64,000 bases of DNA, taken from contig NZ_CABSIF010000010.1 in assembly GCF_902477725.1 (NCBI RefSeq), forward strand, positions 76,629-140,628, given 5' to 3'. The DNA is from an uncultured Desulfovibrio sp. (lineage in GTDB: Bacteria > Desulfobacterota > Desulfovibrionia > Desulfovibrionales > Desulfovibrionaceae). A program made the position numbers and the translations under genes. Positions within the stretch are counted from its first letter, which is position 1. Each line of letters starts with the position of its first letter. Under the pieces are notes generated by a model that saw only the letters and a list, made by a program, of their open reading frames with translations, was not told the origin of the DNA and ran no database searches. Below are positions 17,576-26,302 of the stretch, piece after piece.

Positions 17576-18321
17576 TGCGCAAATTCCTGCTTTCCTTCCT
17601 TCTGACCGCCCTCCTGCTCCCTGCTCTGGCCATGGCCGCAGGCAACACGACCAACGACAGTTTTTCGCGCTCAAAAAAAATGTTGTCACAGGTCTACGCC
17701 GACCACCGCGTTACCTTTTACTGCGGGGCAGAGTATGACGCTCAGGGCAACATTACACTGCCGGATGGCTTCGAGACGCCCAAGCACGAACGGCGTGCAG
17801 ACAAGATCGAATGGGAACATGTCTTGCCCGCTGAAAACTTCGGCCAGACGTTCCCAGAATGGCGCGACGGTGCGTCCGAGTGTGTGGACAACCGGGGCAA
17901 AGAATTCAAAGGCCGCAAATGCGCCGAGAAGGTCAACCCAGAATACCGCCTGATGCAGGCCGATATGTACAACCTGTATCCGGCCATCGGCGCGGTTAAC
18001 GCCATGCGCTCGAATTACAATTACGCCATATTGGCAGGCGAACAGCCAACCTTCGGCGCATGCGAAATGAAGATCGCAGACCGCAAGGCCGAGCCCCCGG
18101 CGCGCGCCCGTGGACAGATCGCCCGCACATATTTTTACATGGCAGACTCCTACGGCCCGCGCTACCACATGAGCCGCCAACAAGAGCAGCTTATGCAGGC
18201 CTGGGACAAGCAGTATCCCGTGGACGCGTGGGAGTGCACCCGCGCCAAGCGCATTGAAGCCCTACAAGGCAACGAGAACAGGTTTGTTAAGCAGCCGTGT
18301 CTGGCCGCCGGACTGTGGTAA
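17575..18321 (+). CDS. Secreted endonuclease I family nuclease
   Basis: 248 residues with a signal peptide (1-21, ending AMAA). The catalytic region has KIEWEHVLPAENFGQ (His-Me finger histidine) and later RLMQADMYNLYPAIGAVNAMRSNYNY, where the asparagine-rich part binds metal, as in EndA/Vvn periplasmic nucleases. Cysteines for structural disulfides are present (ASECVDN, GRKCAEK, GACEMK, WECTRAK). It should degrade extracellular or periplasmic DNA. It is phage-borne and could exclude incoming DNA or scavenge nucleotides. It is co-translated with the upstream cysteine-rich protein. Confidence 0.82.
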   Translation: MRKFLLSFLLTALLLPALAMAAGNTTNDSFSRSKKMLSQVYADHRVTFYCGAEYDAQGNITLPDGFETPKHERRADKIEWEHVLPAENFGQTFPEWRDGASECVDNRGKEFKGRKCAEKVNPEYRLMQADMYNLYPAIGAVNAMRSNYNYAILAGEQPTFGACEMKIADRKAEPPARARGQIARTYFYMADSYGPRYHMSRQQEQLMQAWDKQYPVDAWECTRAKRIEALQGNENRFVKQPCLAAGLW

Positions 18322-18323
18322 TC

Positions 18324-18488
18324 CTACCTAGTCCATAGAGTACCGACATGCGGAAGCAACCGCATGAGTAGTTGCAGACCCTCCTTTGCAGCCTGCTCAT
18401 AATCGTGTGTGTAAAGAGCCAAAACAAAATGACTAAAATGATAACCAATCCAAAACCATCCCAGCGCAGTACGCAAAAACTTTCGCAT
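18324..18488 (-). CDS. Short membrane protein (54 residues)
   Basis: A small ORF with an excellent AGGAGG site 7 bases before the ATG at 18488. It encodes a single hydrophobic segment (ALGWFWIGYHFSHFVLALY) followed by an amphipathic acidic/basic tail, so it is probably a one-pass inner-membrane protein. It ends 3 bp from the convergent endonuclease gene. The strong ribosome site is the main support. Function unknown, though small membrane proteins next to phage ends can be immunity or lysis factors. Confidence 0.5.
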   Translation of the reverse strand: MRKFLRTALGWFWIGYHFSHFVLALYTHDYEQAAKEGLQLLMRLLPHVGTLWTR

Positions 18489-18764
18489 ACATATTCCTCC
18501 TAATATATTTGCGAAAGCGTAACCTTGATTTTCTCACCCCATAGAGACTTGCCGCAATACATGGGTATAAGACGGCGCTAATGGATCTTGACAAAGTATT
18601 TTAAGCTTGGAGATTTACCCAGAACCGGGCGAGGTGGGATTGAAGGCGGGAAAAGTGTGTGGGCCTGTGTGTGGGACTTGGTGTTAAAGTGTGGGCTTAA
18701 AATGAACTTAACGGAAGATTAAACCGTTGATTTTAAAGCCTATGCGCTGGGGCTTTGTTCTCGT
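18489..18764. other. Prophage end, no gene seen
   Basis: About 275 bp between the short membrane protein and the tRNA-like attachment end. It contains a G-rich stretch with three GTGTG(G) repeats at about 18655-18690 but no convincing ORF. It probably holds right-end attachment-site sequence of the prophage. Confidence 0.4.
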
Positions 18765-18793
18765 GCGGGTTCGAGTCCCGCCCTCGGCACCAT
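18765..18793 (+). repeat. tRNA 3'-end attachment site, left copy
   Basis: A complete T-arm (GCGGG-TTCGAGT-CCCGC, 18765-18781), the seven-base acceptor strand CCTCGGC, a discriminator A and CCA (18782-18792). No D-arm or 5' acceptor strand (GCCGAGG) lies upstream, so this is only the 3' part of a tRNA gene, probably Leu-type from its acceptor sequence. The last 20 bases (18774-18793) recur exactly at 37420-37439. It is best read as an att site left by integration. Confidence 0.75.
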
Positions 18794-18833
18794 GAAAACA
18801 CTTTTAATGAATTACAATAAATTCATTAAGTTT

Positions 18834-18876
18834 AAAAAACCGCTCCAGTCCTTGAGATTGGAGCGGTTTTTATTTC
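18834..18876 (+). terminator. Terminator beyond the tRNA end
   Basis: Stem AACCGCTCCA/TTGGAGCGGTT with a short loop and a following TTTTATTT. It lies 40 bp after the tRNA CCA, the position of a tRNA gene terminator. Confidence 0.8.
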
Positions 18877-18901
18877 ATTTACTTCCGCTAACAACCACCT
18901 G

Positions 18902-18920
18902 TGTTGGTTATATTGTTGGT
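18902..18920 (+). repeat. Paired TGTTGGT direct repeats near left att
   Basis: TGTTGGT at 18902-18908 and 18914-18920, a 12-bp period. The same pair with the same spacing occurs near the right att copy (37342-37360). The arrangement is that of integrase arm-type binding sites. Confidence 0.45.
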
Positions 18921-19416
18921 CTTGAGACACCAGTGCTGCCACAAAACCAACAAAAAACCGCAAAACAGCACACAGGCACATTTTTCAGACTTGTCTACAT
19001 CCCTTCTGAATAAAACAAAGTACAACACGTACCTGTTCGTGCATTAAAAAAAGCAAGGCGAAAGAAGGACAACTTGATCAACAATGGATCGAAACAGAAA
19101 GAGACCTCAAAGCCTTAATGAAGGCAAACTTACACTTGCCTCCGCAGAGGCATTTTGTCGAATAGCCCACTTTCGATTGTTTGACGGATGCAACAAACGT
19201 ATTGGGGTAAGGCCAGGGGCAAGGGTGTCATCTTCATCTAGGATAAAAAAGAGCAGTGGGCATAATTGATGCAAAGAACACGATCAAAATGAATGGTCAG
19301 TCAGCACTTCAACTGACCGACACGCAGAAGTTGTGTTTACGTTGACACATGAACTGAAATTTGAGGGTTCACGCTAAAAGAACAGCGTTTTAGGTGTTTC
19401 ACGCCTACAGTGCGAA
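18921..19416. other. Left end of the island, no reliable gene
   Basis: About 500 bp between the att site and mcrC. ORFs here are short and not protein-like. A 7-bp inverted repeat (GGTCAGT/ACTGACC, about 19293-19319) is present. The stretch looks like decayed sequence. Confidence 0.4.
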
Positions 19417-20721
19417 TTATGTAAAGAATTCATTGAGGCTGCCACAGTCTGGCAACAGCAAACGCTTTTTCTCCAGGCAAAACGGCAAAACCCATAGGCG
19501 AAGGCCTGCGGGCCGCACGAATTCAAATTTTGGCAGCGCCCGATCAAACTCGCCTGTCTTTGGATAAATCAGCACCACGCTGCCCTCGCCGTCCAGATAG
19601 TTCTGACCGTAGGCATATAGTTGATAAAAATCAGACTGGGCTATCCCGTATTTTTCATAGCTGTTGCACTGGCTGGAATAGATCAGCTTCCATTTTGTAT
19701 CCAGAACCAGACGGTTTTTCCTTGATTCCAGCACGAGCAAATCGGGTTTAAGCCCAAACCAGTCCTGCTCACCATGCCTGACCAGATGCCTCGATTTCTC
19801 CTGTTCATGTAAGTAAAACGAAGGCTTGAGCTGCCGACCAAGATGCCGTGCAACAAAGGCCTCGAACACTTCTTCCATGGGAAACAGCAGCGAAGGAGCA
19901 CAATGACGGCCTGTGCTCGTAAGCGGTGATTCGTCGCGCAAGATCAGGCGGGCCCAGGCCAGAGCCGCCTCATAATGCGCCATGCAGCGATCGTGGCGCA
20001 CAAGGGTAAAATCCACCACAGGATCAACGGATGCAGGCACTTCGGCAAAAACAAAGCCCAGCTCCCGCGCCAGCTGATGATTACTCTGCGAGGTTGTCCA
20101 GACGAGAACCCGCCGAAGCGCCGCATGCAGCAAGCGGTTTTCAGGCCGGTTGGAAGAAAATTCGTCTGCCGCAGTAAAAAAACGATCGCGCCGACACAGA
20201 TTCTGGCGCAAGTGCGAAGCCATTTGCAGCTTGCCCCGCAAGGCAAAGCGGTTCTCCTGCTCCTGTCTGTAATCGCTCTGCAAGCCGCGTTTTACAATGC
20301 GTTCAACTGCGTGCAAAAATTCGCCAATAAATATCTCCAGCAGGGGCATGTTGGTGGCGGCCAGATGGGCGCTGGCAGTCTGGATATGGCGAAACTCCCC
20401 AAGGCAACGCAGCATGTCGATAAGCAGGGTGCGGGCCTCGGCATCGCCGCCCATGGCCTTGGCGACCTTGGGCAGCACCTCAATCTGATACCCGCAAGGG
20501 GCGCGAACAACGCCAACAAAGCTGTTCACCTTTACCGCAGGCCGCCCGTGCGCCTGAGCAAGACGCAGCCAGGTAGCCCCGCCCAGCTCGGCAAAGCGCA
20601 ACGCCTCGCCTGCCAGCCAGTCAAACACCTTTTCCGGCACTGGTTGCAGCCCGGCCATCGCTGCATCGCCGGGCCGCTCGGCTACCAATGCGTCAAATTC
20701 ATAAACCGTGCATCGTGTCAT
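19417..20721 (-). CDS. mcrC: McrC, nuclease subunit of McrBC
   Basis: 434 residues from the ATG at 20721. An upstream extension to 20778 would overlap mcrB. The N-terminal part has the family's TWLRLAQAHG...VGVV and IEVLPKVA. The C-terminal PD-(D/E)xK nuclease site is visible as D327 (KPDLL) and D341-T-K343 (LDTKWK). With McrB it cuts DNA carrying modified cytosine in a GTP-driven reaction in the cytoplasm, restricting phages with methylated or hydroxymethylated DNA. It starts 16 bp after the mcrB stop, in one operon. Confidence 0.9.
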   Translation of the reverse strand: MTRCTVYEFDALVAERPGDAAMAGLQPVPEKVFDWLAGEALRFAELGGATWLRLAQAHGRPAVKVNSFVGVVRAPCGYQIEVLPKVAKAMGGDAEARTLLIDMLRCLGEFRHIQTASAHLAATNMPLLEIFIGEFLHAVERIVKRGLQSDYRQEQENRFALRGKLQMASHLRQNLCRRDRFFTAADEFSSNRPENRLLHAALRRVLVWTTSQSNHQLARELGFVFAEVPASVDPVVDFTLVRHDRCMAHYEAALAWARLILRDESPLTSTGRHCAPSLLFPMEEVFEAFVARHLGRQLKPSFYLHEQEKSRHLVRHGEQDWFGLKPDLLVLESRKNRLVLDTKWKLIYSSQCNSYEKYGIAQSDFYQLYAYGQNYLDGEGSVVLIYPKTGEFDRALPKFEFVRPAGLRLWVLPFCLEKKRLLLPDCGSLNEFFT

Positions 20722-20737
20722 TCGCTGTCCGTCAAGC

Positions 20738-23254
20738 CTAAGGCTGATAAATGCCGATATATGCCTGCGGATTGGCAAAGGCTGCGGGCTGCACAGTATA
20801 ACGCCTCTTTATGGTGTAACTTTCCAGCCCATGACCGTTGCCAAACAGGGAGCTCAAATCTTGGTTAGCATCACTTTCGGCAATAAACTGGTCATTCACA
20901 TCATTCTTTTGATTGTCGCCCAGCACAAGGCGAATTTTTCGCCAGTCTTCAAAGAAATATTCTTCGAGCAGCGGAATAACACGGTTGCGGAATATACCTG
21001 CCAACATGTCAAAGAGTTTATCCTCATTCTGCTCTTTTTTCAGCAGTGTAAAATATGCGTGACCAATGCAGTGATCTCTGTCGTAGAGCACTTCGATGCG
21101 TTCATTAATGCGCATCAGCATCTGGCGCACATCAATATCTCCAGCACTTGTCTTTACAATCAGGCCCGCAAGCGGCGGATCATCTGATTCTCCAGCATCT
21201 TTCACCGCACGCACATCGGGCAGCAGCGGAACAAATTCAAAGCGGCGGCGCAGTGCAGTATCTAGCAGGGCCAGCGACCGATCTGCGGTATTCATGGTGC
21301 CGATGATATCCACGTTTGCAGGAACGGAAAATTTTTCGCCAGAATAGGCCAGGGCAAGCTCCAGTGGGGGCTTAGCTCCCTTATCCAGCGGGGCGCGCTT
21401 GTCTGGCTCGATCAGCGTGATAAGTTCACCAAAAATTTTGCTGATATTGCCCCGGTTGATTTCGTCAATCACCATGGCAAAACGCTGGCCAGGGGCCTGC
21501 CGCGCCTTGTGGCACAGCTCCTTGAACACCCCGGCACGAATTTCATACGCAACATCATCTGTTTCGCCATCGCCGTTCAAAACAGGGCGCAGGCCTTCAA
21601 CAAATTCTTCGTAGCCGTATGACTGATGAAAGGTCACAATGCTGTACCGCTGCACGGTGGCGTCAACTGCTGGGCCGGCTTTGAACTGGTCAACCAGGTC
21701 AATAATGTCAGAGCACACATCCTGCCAGTCACCGGCAAATTCCCACACAGAATCGGCAGCCTTGTCAAAAATTGCCGGATTCATCCTTTTTTTTGTATTT
21801 ACCGTTGTTGATGATTCAACCGTGTGCGATTGCAGCGTATCCCATAGCGTGGTTCTTATTCCACCAACGCTGTTTTTTGATGCGGCAATGGCCTGAATGA
21901 AAGGATGCTTGGCGATTTCAGGAACCTTTGCCTCCGTGCCAAGATCATACAGAGCGGCTGCTACACCCTCCCACCACTTCAGCCCAGCGATCTTGTCGGC
22001 GAAAAACTGGCTGCGCCACTCCTCTGGTGTAATGGACGCAGATTCTGACTTATAGTTTTTTTCGAGCAACTGCATCAAGGTATAGGTTTTGCCTGTACCT
22101 GGGGGGCCGTAATAGATGCGGTTAAATCCGAGTACTGTGGGTTTGCTGTTCATGTTTATCTCAGCTCCATTGTCAGCAGGCGTTGGCGCTGCCTCTTCAC
22201 ACTCTGATTCGTCAAACTCGCCCGCCCACACGGCCAGCTCCGCCAGATCCGTTTCAAAATAGGGCTTGAGCAAGGTTGCTTCAAAAAGCGCCAGATCTTC
22301 AGGCCCCACTCGCCAGAAGATAGAATTTTCTCTTGGCGACCATTTTTTGTTGTTGGCGGCATAGCTGTCATTTTTCACAGCATCTTTAAAAACACGGTAA
22401 CTGCGCTGCACCCAGCCTTCTCCTTTATCGGTGCAAGGCGATACATTAGATGTAAACTGCCCAATACATATCGGGCTATTGCCTTGGCAAAGAAAAAACA
22501 AAGTACCAATTGGAGCTTTAATGAATTTAGTGCCTTGATTGTTCGTTGCATTTTCGTCTATTACCGCCAACTTATCTTTTAGATACCGCTGTCGTAGTTC
22601 TGGTTGTTCTTTGAAATCTGAATTGCCGTGCAAGTGCTTCCAGATCACCAGATTCTTCTGGCTCCAGTCCTCCCAGACCTTATATCCGTATTCCAGAATA
22701 CCCATACCAGCAGGCATTTTGGCAAGCGTAGCCTTTTGCAGTGCGCCCATGCTCAGCTTTTCACTTTCACCCAGATGGACAGCCAACATTGATTTTTTAA
22801 AAATATTTACGATTTTAGGCTGTTTCGGATTCTGATAGTGAAAGGCAATTTTCCACTTAAAGAATTCCCATAAAGGCTGCTCGTAGGTGTCTATGGAATC
22901 CAGATCGCCCTCTGCGGCCCACGTTGCAATCTTGACAACATGATCCCGCACACTTTTGAAGGCCAGCTCTGCCGTTTTGCCCAACTTGGCGTTCCAGCCG
23001 TAATCGTCTGAATAACCATGTAACGCAGTTGTTTTCTTGGCATCCGTAGCTTTTCGGGAATACACGCCAAATTTGAAGGCATTGCCCCCCCAAATGCTGC
23101 CCATTTTATCCAGGCGGGCCTCAAGCCAGTAGGTAAAAGTATCTGTCGATCCTGCCTTGATGTACTCATCCAGCGTCATGGTTGCCAGGCGCGAAATCGG
23201 CCAAAGGCGAATAAATTTATCCCAAAGTTCATACTGCTCAGCAAAACTAATCAT
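20738..23254 (-). CDS. mcrB: McrB, GTP-dependent AAA+ subunit of McrBC
   Basis: 838 residues. The C-terminal AAA+ part has Walker A GPPGTGKT at 383-390, Walker B DEINRGN near 595-600 and the McrB GTPase signature MNTADRS near 650, then DTALRRRFEF. The N-terminal 350 residues form the DNA-reading part and are unlike the E. coli DUF3578 domain. A stretch GTLFFLCQGNSPICIGQ suggests an EVE/PUA-like modified-base reader, which is inference. It forms the hexameric motor that feeds DNA to McrC. It is divergent from hsdM, with a shared 360-bp control region. Confidence 0.9.
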   Translation of the reverse strand: MISFAEQYELWDKFIRLWPISRLATMTLDEYIKAGSTDTFTYWLEARLDKMGSIWGGNAFKFGVYSRKATDAKKTTALHGYSDDYGWNAKLGKTAELAFKSVRDHVVKIATWAAEGDLDSIDTYEQPLWEFFKWKIAFHYQNPKQPKIVNIFKKSMLAVHLGESEKLSMGALQKATLAKMPAGMGILEYGYKVWEDWSQKNLVIWKHLHGNSDFKEQPELRQRYLKDKLAVIDENATNNQGTKFIKAPIGTLFFLCQGNSPICIGQFTSNVSPCTDKGEGWVQRSYRVFKDAVKNDSYAANNKKWSPRENSIFWRVGPEDLALFEATLLKPYFETDLAELAVWAGEFDESECEEAAPTPADNGAEINMNSKPTVLGFNRIYYGPPGTGKTYTLMQLLEKNYKSESASITPEEWRSQFFADKIAGLKWWEGVAAALYDLGTEAKVPEIAKHPFIQAIAASKNSVGGIRTTLWDTLQSHTVESSTTVNTKKRMNPAIFDKAADSVWEFAGDWQDVCSDIIDLVDQFKAGPAVDATVQRYSIVTFHQSYGYEEFVEGLRPVLNGDGETDDVAYEIRAGVFKELCHKARQAPGQRFAMVIDEINRGNISKIFGELITLIEPDKRAPLDKGAKPPLELALAYSGEKFSVPANVDIIGTMNTADRSLALLDTALRRRFEFVPLLPDVRAVKDAGESDDPPLAGLIVKTSAGDIDVRQMLMRINERIEVLYDRDHCIGHAYFTLLKKEQNEDKLFDMLAGIFRNRVIPLLEEYFFEDWRKIRLVLGDNQKNDVNDQFIAESDANQDLSSLFGNGHGLESYTIKRRYTVQPAAFANPQAYIGIYQP

Positions 23255-23614
23255 AACGGCAGCCTCTTACGTAATATTTCCACCAAGCCGCAAAAATATT
23301 CCCTGCGGCCCGCAATTTCAAAACAACGCATGGCGAGCAAAACTGAATTTACAGGCCGTGCCGGGGCGCAACCGGCCACGGCGCAAACCACCAGCAAAAT
23401 ATTTATGTCTTTTATTTTAATCACAAAGCTGTGTAAAGATAATTCGATAATCCCGCCGCAGATCACTGGCGCGGCTTTGTACCATACGGCTGCCCGCAAA
23501 CGCCTTGGCCTATCCGCCGCTTTGACAGAGCAAGACCTAACAGCTAGACATTATTCACTGAGCCCCAAGCCGATTGGTGCGGGGCAAGCACATGCCCAAA
23601 GGATACCGCAGCAC
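23255..23614. promoter_or_regulatory. Divergent control region between mcrB and hsdM
   Basis: 360 bp separate the two start codons. The hsdM frame is open through part of it, but that stretch lacks family similarity and is treated as non-coding. An A+T-rich segment at about 23395-23450 is the likely site of the hsdM promoter. No clear operator dyad was found. Confidence 0.35.
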
Positions 23615-25066
23615 ATGTTTCAGCAAGCCTTCAATAACATAGACAATCTGCTTCGCAACGAGGCAGGCTGCTCCACAGAACTGGACTACACAGAGCAGAC
23701 CTCGTGGCTACTTTTTCTCAAATACCTTGATGATCTTGAGCACGATAAGGCCATGGAAGCCGAGCTGTACAGCAAGCCCTACAGCTTTATTCTTGATGCC
23801 CCCTACCGCTGGGAAACATGGGCCGCACCCAAAAACGCCGCAGGCGAGATTGACCACAACACCGCCATGACAGGCGACGACATGCGCGACTTTGTGGAGC
23901 ACAAGCTTTTTCCCTACCTGCGGGGATTCAAGCTGCGGGCCAGCAGCCCGCACACCATAGAATACAAGATTGGCGAAATTTTTAGCGAGATCAAAAACAA
24001 GATTCAGAGCGGCTACAATCTGCGCGAAATGGTGGAAGAAATAGACGGCCTGCGCTTTCGCTCTCAGGCAGAGAAGCACGAGCTTTCCGTACTATACGAA
24101 GAAAAAATCAAGCGCATGGGCAATGCCGGGCGCAACGGCGGCGAATACTACACGCCCCGACCGCTCATCCGCGCCATTATCAAAGTAGTTCAGCCCAAGA
24201 TTGGCGAGAGCATCTATGACGGCGCTGCGGGTTCGGCGGGCTTTTTGTGCGAGGCCTACGAATATCTGCGCCCACGGGCCAGCAAGGCGGCAGACCTGCA
24301 AACGCTTCAGAGCCGCACCTTTTTTGCCAAAGAGAAAAAGAGCCTCGCCTACGTTATTGGTATTATGAACATGATTCTGCACGGCATTGAAGCACCCAAC
24401 ATCATTCACACCAATACCCTGTCAGAAAACCTGGCTGATATTCAGGAAAAAGACCGCTACAACATTGTGCTGGCCAATCCCCCCTTTGGCGGCGGCGAGC
24501 GCAAAGAGGTGCAGCAGAACTTTCCCGTCAAAAGCAAGGAAACCGCCTTTCTGTTTCTGCAACACTTTATCAAAATTCTCAAAGCCGGGGGCCGCGCGGG
24601 CATTGTTATCAAAAACACCTTTCTGTCCAATACAGACAATGCCTCGGTAAGCCTGCGCAAGCTGTTGCTAGAGAGCTGCAACCTGCACACGGTGTTGGAC
24701 ATGCCGGGCGGCACGTTTCAGGGTGCGGGCGTAAAAACCGTGGTGCTCTTTTTTGAGAAGGGCGCGCCCACGCGCAACATATGGTATTATCAGCTCAACC
24801 CTGGCCGCAACCTGGGCAAGACCAACCCGCTGAACGATGACGACCTTGCGGATTTTGTAACCCAACAGCAAAGCTTTGCCGACAGCCCGCAATCGTGGTC
24901 TGTGGATGCGGCAAGTATAGACCAGACCAGCTTTGACCTATCTGTAAAAAACCCCAGCAGCAATGATGCCGTGCAACTGCGCAGCCCGCAGGAAATTATA
25001 GACGAAATTGCCGCGCTGGATGCGGAAGGCGCGGAAGTGCTGACGAATATCAGGGGGCTGCTGTGA
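23615..25066 (+). CDS. hsdM: Type I DNA methyltransferase subunit HsdM
   Basis: 483 residues from the ATG at 23615 (family-like start MFQQAFNNIDNLLR, then LDYTEQTSWLLFLKYLDDLE). Motif I of the SAM-binding fold is DGAAGSAGF at 202-210. The catalytic motif IV is NPPF at 288-291, so it makes N6-methyladenine. It pairs with HsdS to protect host DNA and with HsdR to cut foreign DNA. Its TGA overlaps the GTG start of hsdS. The in-frame extension to 23330 is not protein-like. Confidence 0.92.
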   Translation: MFQQAFNNIDNLLRNEAGCSTELDYTEQTSWLLFLKYLDDLEHDKAMEAELYSKPYSFILDAPYRWETWAAPKNAAGEIDHNTAMTGDDMRDFVEHKLFPYLRGFKLRASSPHTIEYKIGEIFSEIKNKIQSGYNLREMVEEIDGLRFRSQAEKHELSVLYEEKIKRMGNAGRNGGEYYTPRPLIRAIIKVVQPKIGESIYDGAAGSAGFLCEAYEYLRPRASKAADLQTLQSRTFFAKEKKSLAYVIGIMNMILHGIEAPNIIHTNTLSENLADIQEKDRYNIVLANPPFGGGERKEVQQNFPVKSKETAFLFLQHFIKILKAGGRAGIVIKNTFLSNTDNASVSLRKLLLESCNLHTVLDMPGGTFQGAGVKTVVLFFEKGAPTRNIWYYQLNPGRNLGKTNPLNDDDLADFVTQQQSFADSPQSWSVDAASIDQTSFDLSVKNPSSNDAVQLRSPQEIIDEIAALDAEGAEVLTNIRGLL

Positions 25067-26292
25067 GAGAGGGGTGGAAAGAAATAACACTTGATAGAGC
25101 ATGCACCATTATAACTGGGCTCTGGAAAGGCAAGAAGCCGCCATTTGTAAATGTTGGCGTAATAAGAAATACTAATTTTTCAGTTGATGCCCAAATAGAT
25201 AGATCTGATATTGCATCTATTAACGTTGAACAAAATAAATTTAACAAAAGGCGCCTGCTATTCGGAGATATTATAGTTGAAAAATCTGGTGGCGGGCCCA
25301 AACAACCAGTTGGGAGAGTTGCCCTCTTTGACATGCGAGATGGCTTATTTTCATTAAGTAATTTTACAGCAGCGCTTCGCGTCAAAACTCCTTCAGAATT
25401 AGACTTCCGCTTCCTGCATAAATTTTTACATTTTGCCTATTTGTCAGGAGTGACTGAGCATATGCAAAGCCACTCTACAGGGATTCGGAATTTAAACAGC
25501 AAGGCTTATAAAGCAATTACCATCCCACTCCCCCCTCTTCCAGAACAGCAACGCATCGTTGCCATTCTCGATGAGGCCTTTGAGGGCATTGCCAAGGCCA
25601 AGGCCAACGCAGAACAGAATCTCAAGAACGCGCGGGAATTGTTTGAGAGCCATTTGCAGATGGTATTTTCTCAGCGCGGCGAGGGGTGGACAGAAACGAA
25701 CATAGCATCCGAAGTTGACCTCCTTGCTGGATTCGCATTCAAAAGTTCCCAATATACTGAATCGACTGATAGTATTCGGCTGCTTCGGGGGGATAACATA
25801 ATACCTGGTAGCATCCGATGGGACGATGTTAAATTTTGGTCAGCTTCAGATACGGCAGACTATGAGCGATACCAACTCAAGGTTGACGATGTGGTTCTTG
25901 CTATGGATCGCCCATGGATCAAAGATGGACTTAAACGTGCGCTAATTGCCGATAAAGATATACCCTGCCTTCAAGTTCAACGAACAGCCCGTTTGCGCAG
26001 CAATGGTCATATACATAAGCATTTTTTATACTACCTCATTAGTTCAAGGGCATTTATTAAGCACATACTGGGAAGCCAAACAGGTATTGGGGTTCCACAT
26101 ATTAGCGGGAAACAAATAGGCAACTTTAAATTTTCTATGCCAAAATTTGACGAACAAAAACATATTGTTAAACAATTACACAACTTTCATTCAGCAATTC
26201 AGCGCCTCGAATCCATCTATCAGCGCAAAATCGCCGCACTGGACGAACTGAAAAAATCGCTGCTGCACAAGGCCTTTTCTGGCGAATTATAG
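25063..26292 (+). CDS. hsdS: Type I specificity subunit HsdS
   Basis: 409 residues, GTG start overlapping the hsdM stop. Two target-recognition domains (about 1-150 and 205-365) are each followed by a conserved helix (LPPLPEQQRIVAILDEAFEG at about 158-177; MPKFDEQKHIVKQL near 366). The protein reads both halves of a bipartite DNA target. The recognition domains are distinctly A+T-rich, while the spacer helices and neighbouring genes are G+C-rich, a sign of domain exchange. Target sequence cannot be read from this. Confidence 0.9.
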   Translation: MREGWKEITLDRACTIITGLWKGKKPPFVNVGVIRNTNFSVDAQIDRSDIASINVEQNKFNKRRLLFGDIIVEKSGGGPKQPVGRVALFDMRDGLFSLSNFTAALRVKTPSELDFRFLHKFLHFAYLSGVTEHMQSHSTGIRNLNSKAYKAITIPLPPLPEQQRIVAILDEAFEGIAKAKANAEQNLKNARELFESHLQMVFSQRGEGWTETNIASEVDLLAGFAFKSSQYTESTDSIRLLRGDNIIPGSIRWDDVKFWSASDTADYERYQLKVDDVVLAMDRPWIKDGLKRALIADKDIPCLQVQRTARLRSNGHIHKHFLYYLISSRAFIKHILGSQTGIGVPHISGKQIGNFKFSMPKFDEQKHIVKQLHNFHSAIQRLESIYQRKIAALDELKKSLLHKAFSGEL

Positions 26293-26302
26293 GAGCCTGC
26301 GC

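Noticed and set aside
18700..18793. Complete tRNA gene at the prophage end
   Set aside because: The T-arm, acceptor 3' strand and CCA are present, but no matching 5' acceptor strand or D-arm lies upstream.
19084..19269. 61-codon ORF near the island's left end
   Set aside because: No ribosome site, low-complexity end and no family likeness.
23330..23614. N-terminal extension of HsdM
   Set aside because: The frame is open but unlike HsdM starts; the family-like sequence begins at 23615.
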